64,000 nt of DNA from Basidiobolus meristosporus CBS 931.73 (lineage: Eukaryota > Basidiobolomycota > Basidiobolomycetes > Basidiobolales > Basidiobolaceae). Below are positions 55,604-64,000 of this stretch, piece after piece. Numbering within the stretch: position 1 is the stretch's first letter; each line of letters begins with the position of its first letter. The translations under genes were made by a program, and so were the position numbers. The stretch is taken from assembly GCA_002104905.1 (NCBI GenBank), contig MCFE01000134.1:1-64000 (forward strand), written 5' to 3'. The notes under the pieces are model-generated. The model saw only the letters and a program-made list of their open reading frames with translations. It made no database searches and was not told the origin of the DNA.

Positions 55604-56086
55604 TTGGTGGCAGCAATAATTGGAAACATCCCTCCTGAAGAAAGAAGAGGCCTCCCTCAAGATGTAAGAAAATGAAGAATGGCAGAATGCTATGCAACAA
55701 ATCCTAGCCCAGCAGCAACAGTTACTCCAGATCCTTAGCCAGCAACAACAAGGTATGACTATCATGGCCCAAAGTCAGCAAAGCCCTGTCAAGTGCATCT
55801 TTAGTGTGAAGGTCAACAATTACCATGGTAGAGTCAATGAAAACCTGAGAACTTAGCTCTTCCAGATTGAAGGAGCTTTCAAGGGAAAGGGAATTGCTCC
55901 ATAATGCAAGGTACATTATGCAGCCTCTTACCTGGCAGATGCAGCTTTACAGTGGTACCACAATAAGATCAGGTCAACCACCATGATAGGATGCTTTACA
56001 ATCTTTACCTGGGATGAGTTTGTGTTAGAAATTCAGGATGCCTTGAGCCCCCACACCAACAGACACTACAAGAAGAAAGTTGAAGA
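55604..56086 (+). pseudogene. Outer gypsy family 2 gag, 5' part
   Basis: Contains the Gln-rich start (NAMQQILAQQQQLLQILSQQ) and the capsid-like region up to the insertion point. Several stops interrupt it. The gag continues at 61,024 after the inner element. Confidence 0.75.
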
Positions 56087-56454
56087 TATTACAAGTCTTG
56101 GTATAAGAATTGTAGAGGAATAGGGAGTTTAGCTAGTATTGTATTCACTAAAACTTGAACTGATTTTTATTGAGGTTCCAGCAGCTCCTTATATACATTT
56201 TGCCAGATCAATTGCTGACTAATTGTACTTCCTAATGTAGGTTGTGGCTGATGACTCATTTGATTGTATCATCATCACCCAATAAGGTCTTATCTAATAT
56301 ATCTATTTCTGTCTGATAAGAATCTGCTGATTCATTTGCTGACTAATGCTACTGATTTCATAGATAATACTGATATATTGATAACCTAAACATATACTAA
56401 TTGATTTGACTAAAAACTAATCTAACTTAAGCATCCAAGCAGCAGATCATAACA
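56087..56454 (-). repeat. 3' LTR of inner gypsy family 2
   Basis: 368 bp; the outermost TG is mutated to TA. Confidence 0.88.
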
Positions 56455-56653
56455 TTCTCCCTTACTAAAGTTGAGAGGGTTCTCCTGAATCTCTTTTCTT
56501 GTGATACCAATATCTTGATGGTTCAGTATTATCAGCAAGTCTTGCAAGCTTGAGTCTGTCCCTATGCACTAAGTCTTCCCAGATATTACCTTGTTTGTCC
56601 ACCAGTTGGTAAGTTGCACATGGACATTCTCTGATGATCTTGAATGGTCCTGT

Positions 56654-59600
56654 TCATTGTGGCTCAAACTTCTTCCAAGTGTTGTTTCTTAGCAATACAA
56701 AGTTCCCAACTGTCAACGCTTCTGGTGCTATAGTCTTATCAAATCTCTGCTTCATCTTTTCTGCACATTGAGATACTTTGGTCTGTGCCTCTTGACATCT
56801 TTGTTCCAGTTGCTGGTGTCTACTTGGCAGACTAAGTTCATCTTCTAAGGCATCTGTAAGCTTGGGTTGTGTGAGATCTCCTGGAATCCTTGGTTCACAT
56901 CCGTACATTAAGTAAAATGGTGATTGCTGGATAGTGTTGTATACTCTGACTCTGCATGCAAAGAGTGCTTGGTCTATATACTTATCCCATCTACTGACAA
57001 CTCCATTTGCATACTTGGTCAGCATTTTTCCAAATAATCCATTAAACCGCTTGGTGACTCCATTAGTTCTGGGGTGATATGCCAAGGTTTTCAAGTGTCT
57101 GATCTGCTGCATTTCCAGGTAAGCCTCTAATGTCTTTGCCATAAAGTTTGCCCCTCTATCAGATAAGATCTCCACAGGGCATCCAAACTTCATCAGGATC
57201 TCATGGTAAATGAAACTTGCAACTTCTTGTTCACTGGCTATTGGTACAGCATTAGCAACTGGCCATCTAGTGGCATGGTCAATTGCTACTATGATCCAAC
57301 GGTTGCATTTTCTGGTAGTTGGCAGTCTTCCAATAAAGTCAATTCCCCATCTCTTAAATGGTCTTACAGGCTCCAAAGGGAAGTGTTTGGCAATTCTTTG
57401 TGGCTGGCCTTGATTGATTTGGGAGTTTGGGCATGTTTTCACTAGCTCCTCAATATCTTGTTTCATTCTGGGCCACCATGCTCTGGCTTTCACAAGGCTA
57501 TAGGTTCCTTTAATCCCTAGATGTCCATATCCATTGTGTAGCTTATGTATTAAATCCAGGCAAGAAACACAAGGGCAATAGGCAATAGGGCTTCCATCAA
57601 CAATTGGGTAGAGTGTTTCATCCGGTACTACAAATTTGCTGGCTTCATCACAGATTATCTTCTTGATATCTTTATCCACCTCATTATGAATGGCTTGGTC
57701 CTCCAAGTACTTTTGTAATAGGCTAGGCCAATCTGATTCATGCACCAAGTTGAGTTGTGCAACTTGATCTAATCTTGATAAGGCGTGAGCAACCGTGTTG
57801 TTTTTTCCAGGGCAGTAGACAATCTCCAGGTCAAATTGCTGAATGTATTCACTCCATCTTGTCATTCTTCTAGAGAGTACCTTCTGAGTAAATATATACT
57901 TGAGGGAGGCATGATCAGTCTTTACAGTGCATTTGACTCCTTCAATATAGCATTTCCATGTCTTCAAACAGTGTATTATAGCAATCATCTCCTTCTCATG
58001 GACTGGATAGTTTTGTTCTGCTGAGTTCAGTTTCTTGGATTCAAAGGCAACAGGGTAGTCCTTTCCCTTGTGTTCTTAGCTCAGCACTCCACCAATTGCA
58101 TAATCTGAAGCATATGTGCACAGAATGAACTCTTTTCTGAAGTCTGGTATTCTTAAGCTTGGCAGCTTAGCAAGTTCATTCTTGAGCATCTGGAAGGCAG
58201 TGTCACAAGCTATGTCCCACTTGTAGGTATTGCTTTTCTGGAGGATATCAGTTAAAGGGGCTGCAATACTTGCAAAAGACTTGACAAATATCCAATAATA
58301 GGAAACCATTCCAAGGAATGATCTGAGTTCTGATATACTATGGGGCTACTTCAAATTCTTGATAACTTCAACCTTCCTAGGGTCTAAGGTCACTCCTGTG
58401 CTAGTCACTATGTGTCCCAGGTATTCAATGTGTTCCTTGAAGAATTCACACTTGGCTAGCTTGCCATATAGCTTGTTCTCTCTTAGTTTCTTCAAGACCT
58501 TTTCAATGTGCACCATGTGATCCTCTTCTGTCTTGATGTATATCAATATGTCATCCAGGAGATTATCACAAACTTGTCTAAGTACTCCTGAAAGACAGTC
58601 TACATCAGCATCATGAATGTTGCAGGGGCATTAGTGAGGCCAAAACTCATGACTAAGTACTCGTAATGTCCATATCTGGTCCTGAATGCTCTCTTAGGGA
58701 TATCTTCTGGTTTCACCCTAATCTGGTTGTATCCTGACATGAGGTCAATCTTGCTGAAAATAGTGGCTCCATTAAGTTGGTCCAAAAGCTCATCAATCCA
58801 AGGTATGGGGTACTTATTCTTGACAGTAACTGAGTTCAGGGCTCTGTAGTCAATGCACATCCTAAGTGTTCCATCCTTCTTTTTCACAAAAAGCACTGGT
58901 GCTCCCCAAGGTGACTTGCTGGGTCTGATGTATCCTTGCTCCAATAGCTGATCTGTTTGTCTCTTCATTTCCTCCAATTCCAATGGACTCATTCTGTAAG
59001 GTGTCTTGCTCACTGGAGGGCTATCTCCTGTGTCAATGGCATGATCCACGTCTCTGACTGGTGGTAGGCTTACATGCTCATCTGGAAACATGTCTGAATA
59101 TTTCTTCAAGAGAGTCTGGACCTGCTGGGGTGCTGGGGTGGAGGAATCCTCCTGTAAAACCACCATGAGGAACATCTGGGTACCTTTTCTAAGTGCTCTA
59201 CAGAACTGGGTCTTGCTAAGTTCACTTGTCTCACACATACTGGAATTGACCAAGTTAAAATCCAGCCTGCCAGGTAATAGCTCATAGGTCTTGTTGTCTT
59301 TTTGGATCTGAGCAGCATGGGTTCTCCAGTTGATTGATGGATCACAACAAAATAGCCAGGTTTTTCCAAGTACAAGGTCAAACTTGCAGTTCCAAAATAT
59401 ATAAGCCTGTAGGTCTTCTTCATAGTCATTGATCTTCATTCTTACTGGCTGAGTAATACAGTTGATTATGTGAGAGCTCCCATCAGCTGTTGAGACTGAA
59501 GTTGAATTGGTGGGCTCTGAGTTTATTCCAGCTTTCAAAGCAAATTGCTCTGACATGTACTCATGCAATGCTCCTGAGTCAATCATGATCTTGGCAGGTA

Positions 59601-59889
59601 CTCCATTGATTACTCCATTCAAATATAATAGCCATCCTGAGTTTGAAGTCATCTGGGATAGGTATTCTTCTGTCTTATGGAAGGTGAGTTCTGAGTCTTC
59701 TTCAAGTTCATCTTTCATGTTACTATGCTCTATGGCCTCAATATGGTTAAAGGTTCTTGATGGCTGGTGTCCATTTCTTCTCTGAGAGCAGTACTTTGCA
59801 ATATGTCCTTGCTGGTGGCAATTGAAGCATAGACCTTTCTTCTTACATTCTTCCAAGGCAGGATTCTTCTGCATAGTGTCTATTTCCAT
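56654..59889 (-). pseudogene. Inner gypsy family 2 gag end and pol
   Basis: 58,600-59,889: CCHC knuckle [14 protein letters not shown], protease [12 protein letters not shown], and reverse transcriptase ([35 protein letters not shown]) up to a break before the YLDD region. 58,346-58,546 and 58,076-58,309 are later RT and RNase H pieces. 56,654-57,988 is a 444-codon frame with RNase H (CTVKTDHASLKYIFT), the HHCC finger and integrase (IDFIGRLPTT, SDRGANFMAK, HPRTNGVTKRFNGL). The integrase Glu position appears as Lys (VTKRFNG where homologues have VERFN), another likely lesion. Confidence 0.88.
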
Positions 59890-60597
59890 TGGTACTGCTT
59901 CTGACTATCTTCTTTCATAATGATTGTAACCTTTCTGATTAGTCACTGTAGGCTTCCCAACTCCAAACATAGCTGAGTCTTAGTCAATGGCAATCTTGAT
60001 GGCTTCTTCAATAGTCTGAGGTCTTTGATAATTCACTTCCTTGCAAGTTCTTTCTTTTAACCCATCAATAAAGTATTCATCTTGGTCCAGGGGGTCCATT
60101 CTTTCAATTTGTCCAAATAGACATCTGTACTCATAGATGTATTCTTGAACCATTCCTTTCTGTCTGAGTGTCTTTAACTTCCTTCTTAGTAGTGTCTGCT
60201 GGTGGGGAGGTTCAGAAGCATCCTGAACTTCTGACACAAACTCATCCCAGGTAGAGATTGCAGAGCATCCCATCATAGTGGCTGACCTGATCTTGTTGTG
60301 GTACCACTGTAAAGCTGCATCTGCCAGGTAAGAAGCTGCATAATGCAACTTGCTTTCTGGAGCAATTCCTTTAGCTTTAAAAGCTTTTTCAGTCTGAAAG
60401 AGCCAAGTCCCCAGGTTTTCATTGACTTTGCCATGGTACCAGTTGACCATCACACTAAAGTTGCTCTTGACAGGGCTTTGCTGGCTCTGAGCCATGGTAG
60501 TCATTCCTTGTTGCTGTTGGCTGAGGATCTGGAGTAACTGTTGTTGTTGGGCTAGGATTTGCTGCATGGCATTCTTCCATTCTTGATTGTCCGACAT
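59890..60597 (-). pseudogene. Inner gypsy family 2 gag
   Basis: 205 codons from MSDNQEWKNAMQQILAQQ, through a capsid-like region (NLGTWLFQTEKAFKAKG, LKTLRQKGMVQEYIYEYRCL), to a TAA at 59,980 where the outer copy has Tyr (IDYDSAMFG). A second stop follows before the zinc knuckle where the outer copy has Gln. The original gag-pol is therefore split by two nonsense changes here. Confidence 0.85.
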
Positions 60598-60655
60598 CTT
60601 GAGGGTGGTTTCTTCTTTCCTCAGAAGGGAGGTTTCTGGTATTTGCTGCTACCAA

Positions 60656-61023
60656 TGTTACAAGTCTTGGTATAAGAATTGTAGAGGAATAGGGAGTTTA
60701 GCTAGTATTGTAATCACTAAAACTTGAACTGATTTTTATTGAGGTTCCAGCAGCTCCTTATATACAATTTGCCAGATTAATTGCTGACTAATTGTATTTC
60801 CTAATGTAGGCTGTAGCTGATGACTCATTTGATTGCATCATCATCACCCAATAAGATCTTACTTAATATATCTATTTCTGTCTGATAAGGATCTACTGAT
60901 TCATTTGCTGACTAATGCTACTGATTTCATAGATAATACTGATATACTGATAACCTAAACATATACTAATTGATTTGACTAAAAACTGATCTAACTTAAA
61001 CATCCAAGTGGCAGATCATAACA
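60656..61023 (-). repeat. 5' LTR of inner gypsy family 2
   Basis: 368 bp, TGTTAC...ATAACA on the plus strand, followed by AAGA. Confidence 0.9.
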
Positions 61024-64000
61024 AAGACACTCAGACAGAAAGGAATGGTCCAAGAGTGCATCTATAAATATAGATGTCTACTTGAGCAAATTGAAAGAAT
61101 GGACCCTCTAAATCACGTGGAATACTTCATTGATGGGTTGAAAGAAAGAACTTGTAAGGAAGTGAATTATTGAAGACCTCAGACTATTGAAGAAGCCATC
61201 CAGATTGCCATTGACTATGACTCAGCTATGTTTGGAGTTGGGTAGTCCACAATGACTAGTTAGAGAGGCTACAATCACTATGAAAGAAGACAATCAGGAG
61301 CAGTGCCAATGGAAATAGACACTATGCAGAAGAATCCTACCTCAGAGGAATGTAGAAGAAAAGACTTTGCTTCAATTGCCACCAGTAGAGACATATTGCA
61401 AAGTACTGCCCTCAGAGAAGAAATTGTCACCAGCCATCAAGAACCTTCAACCATATTGAGGCCCTGGAGCATAGTAACATTAAGAACGAACTTGAAGAAG
61501 ACTCAGAACCCACCTTCCATACGACAGAAGAATACTTATCCCAGATGACCTCAAGCTCAGGAAAGCTATTATATTTGAATGGAGTAACTGATGGAGTACC
61601 TGCCAAGATCATGATTGACCCAGGAGCATTGCATGAGTACATGTCAGAGCAATTTGCTTTGAAAGCTGATATAAACTCAGAGCCCACCAGTTCAACTTCA
61701 GTCTCAACAGCTGATGGGAGCTCTCACATAATCAACTGTATTACTCAGCCAGTAAGAATGAAGATCAATGACTATGAAGAAGATTTTACAGGCCTATATA
61801 TTTGTGAACTGCCAGTTTGACCTTGTTCTTGGGAAAACCTGGCTATTTTGTTGTAATCCATCAAACAACTGGAGTGCCCATGCTACTCAGATCCAGAAGG
61901 ACAACAAGGCCTATGAGCTATTACCTGTCATACTGGATTTTAACTTGGTCAATTCCAGTGTGTGTGAAACAAGTTAAGTTAGCAAGACACAGTTCTGTAG
62001 AGCGCTAAGAAAAGGCACCCAGATGTTTCTCATGGCAGCATTACAGGAGGATTCCTCTACTCCAGTACCCCAGAAGGTCCAGACTCTTTTGAAGGAGTAT
62101 TCAGATGTATTTCCAGGTACGTTTGTAAGCCTACCACCAGTCAGAGACATGGATCATGCCATTGAAACAGGAGATAGCCCTCCAGCAAGTAAGACACATC
62201 ATAGAATGAGTCCATTGGCGTTGCAAGAGATGAAGAGACAAACAGATCAGCTACTGGAGCAAGGATATATCAGATCCAGCAGGTGACCTTGGGGAACACC
62301 AGTACTTTTTGTGAAGAATGATGTAGCAATTAGGATGTGCATTGACTACAGAGCCCTCAACTCAGTTACCATGAAGAATAAGTACCCCATACATTGGATT
62401 GATGAGCTTTTGGACCAACTCAAAGAAGCCACTATTTTCAGCAAGATTGACCTCATGTCAGGATACGACCATATCAGGATGAAGCTAGAAGACACCCCTG
62501 AGACAGCATTCAGGACCAAATATGGACATTACAAGTTCTTAGTCATGAGTATTGGCCTTACAAATGCCCCTACAACATTCATAATCCTGATGCAGGCTGT
62601 CTTCCAGGAGTACTTAGACAAGTTTATGATAATCTACCTAGATGATGTATATATACTGCAAGACAGAAGAAGATCACTTGGTGCACATTGAAAAGGTCTT
62701 GAAGAAACTAAGAGAGAACAAGCTCTATGGCAAGCTACTCAGGTGTGAATTCTTCAAGGAACACATTAAACATATGGGACACATAGCAACTAGCACAGGA
62801 GTAACCTTAGACCCTTAGAAGGTTGAAGTTATCAAGAATCTGAAGCAGCCCCATAGCATATCAGAGCTTAGATCATTCATTGCAATGGTTTCCTATTATT
62901 GCAGATTTGTTAAGTCTTTTGCAAGTATTGCAGCCCCTTTAACTAATATCCTCAAGAAAGACAAAACCTACAAGTGGGACATAGCGTGTGAGACTGCCTT
63001 CCAGATGCTGAAGAATGAACTTGCTAAGCTGCCAAGCTTAGGCATACCTGACTTCAGAAAAAAGTTTACATTGTGCACAGATGCTTCCAATTATGCAATT
63101 GGTGGAGTGTTGAGCCAAGAACACAAGGGAAAGGACTACCCTGTTGCCTTTGAATCCAAGAAACTGAGCTCAGCAGAACAAAACTATCCAGTGCATGAGA
63201 AGGAGATGTTTGCTATTATACACTGTTTGAAGACATGGATATGCTATGGTTAAGGAGTCAAATCCACTGTGAAGACTGATCATGCCTCCCTCAAGTATAT
63301 ATTTACTCAGAAGGTACTCTCTAGAAGAATGACAAGATGGAGTGAATACATTCAGCAATTTGACCTGGAGATTGTCTACTGCCCAGGAAAAAGCAACACA
63401 GTTGCTGACACCTTATCAAGATTGGAACAAGTTGCACAACTCAACTTGGTGCCTGATTCAGATTGGCCTAGCCTATTACCAAAGTACTTGGACAACTAAG
63501 CCACTCCTAATGAGGTGGATGAAGATATCAAGAAGATAATCCAGGATGAAGCCAGCAAATTTGTAGTACAGGATGAAACACTCTACCAAGTTATTGATGG
63601 AAGCCCTATTGCCTATTGCCCTTATGTTGCTTGCCTGGATTTAATACATAAGCTACACAAGGGATGTGGACATCTTGGAATTGAAGGAACCTATAGACTT
63701 GTGAGAGCCAGAGCATGGTGGCCCAGAATGAACCATGACATTGAGAAGCTAGTGAAAACATGTCCAAATTGCCAAATCAACTAAGGCCAACCACAGAGAA
63801 ATGCTGATCTCTTTCCCTTGGAGCCTGTAAGACCATTTGGAAGATGGGGAATTGACTTTATTGGCAGACCGCCAACTATCAGGAAATTCAACCCTTGGAT
63901 CCTAGTAGCAATTGACCATGCCACTAAATGGCCAGTGGCTAAAGCTGTACCTATAGCCAGTGAACAAGATGTTGCAAGTTTCATCTACCATGAGATCCCT
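61024..64000 (+). pseudogene. Outer gypsy family 2 gag end and pol (runs off the window)
   Basis: Plus-strand pieces in order: protease-like 61,545-61,820 (IMIDPGALHEYM, with the catalytic DSG changed to DPG); 62,023-62,286; reverse transcriptase 62,311-62,691 ([15 protein letters not shown], catalytic IIYLDDVYI); RNase H 62,885-63,253 (LCTDASNYAIGGVLS) and 63,269-63,499; integrase finger 63,515-63,784 (GHLGIEGTYRLVRARAWWPR, CPNCQIN); then the integrase core start (GIDFIGRPP) to the window end. Many stops. It retains the YLDD segment that is broken in the inner copy. Confidence 0.85.

Larger units (their letters stand above)
56087..61023 (-). mobile_element. Ty3/gypsy family 2, inner copy (opposite strand)
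   Basis: 4,937 bp with 368-bp LTRs at 56,087-56,454 and 60,656-61,023 (about 95% identical by eye). It is flanked by AAGA on both sides, inside gag of the outer copy; the spliced flanks read GTTGAAGACACTCAG, matching the family's own gag. A purine tract (AAGGGAGAA) precedes the 3' LTR. The 3' LTR starts TATTAC instead of TGTTAC. Confidence 0.93.
55236..64000 (+). mobile_element. Ty3/gypsy family 2, outer copy (continues beyond the window)
   Basis: The 5' LTR (55,236-55,603), primer-like TTGGTGGCAGC, and a gag start to 56,086 are followed, after the inner copy, by the rest of gag and pol from 61,024 to the window end. Plus strand. The right LTR lies outside the window, so the target duplication cannot be checked. 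Reading frames have many stops. Confidence 0.9.

Noticed and set aside
22617-64000. CRISPR-like arrays or tandem satellite in the repeat block
   Set aside because: No regularly spaced identical short repeats; all repeats resolve into LTRs, transposon copies or inverted arms.

Overview
The window looks like a contig from a filamentous, probably early-diverging (non-Dikarya) fungus. Reasons: compact genes split by many 54-105 nt GT-AG introns with CTAAC-like branch points; a mitochondrial pyruvate dehydrogenase E1-alpha; a dolichol-type cis-prenyltransferase; a RapGAP-domain protein; a six-helix voltage-gated K+ channel; a truncated haemoglobin; and a large ectodomain plus multi-helix membrane protein of a kind I associate with Mucoromycota and Glomeromycotina. 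The phylum is inference; no rRNA or other decisive marker is present.

The window has two compartments. Bases 1 to about 22,100 are moderately GC-rich and hold eight genes with little repeat. In order: RapGAP protein (+, 543-2082); 933-aa ectodomain/six-helix protein (-, 2727-5600); seven-helix receptor-like protein (-, 7399-8422); four-repeat Myb/SANT protein (-, 9076-10029); truncated haemoglobin with three Cys-Pro motifs (-, 10409-11287); cis-prenyltransferase (+, seven exons, 13333-14551); Kv channel (+, twelve exons, 15281-18025); PDH E1-alpha (+, intronless, 19790-20953). Exons were joined by reading phase, splice sites and family conservation together. The genes are monocistronic and show no shared pathway.

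From about 22,100 to 64,000 the DNA is AT-rich and consists almost entirely of nested transposable elements. (1) 22,617-34,873 is a Ty1/copia nest, all on the minus strand. An old LTR is split by an outer copia (23,133-33,768). That copia is itself interrupted by a 734-bp foldback element, a solo LTR and a nearly intact inner copia (27,398-32,082). (2) 34,874-55,235 holds four partial or complete copies (A-D) of a DNA transposon. It carries a Plavaka/TNP2-like transposase (+) and a divergently transcribed companion gene (-) of unknown function. It is interrupted by foldback elements, copia and solo-LTR fragments and a young Ty3/gypsy element (44,936-52,143; two 1,098-bp LTRs). (3) 55,236-64,000 is a second Ty3/gypsy family: a plus-strand copy running off the window, with a minus-strand copy of the same family inserted in its gag, giving an inverted repeat of roughly 3 kb.

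The most unusual signal is the foldback family. Two 734-bp copies are almost entirely palindromic. Those copies and a 251-bp derivative are flanked by 3-bp duplications, and each insertion site can be checked against an unoccupied paralogous site inside this same window. In each long copy the two arms share variants that the other copy lacks.
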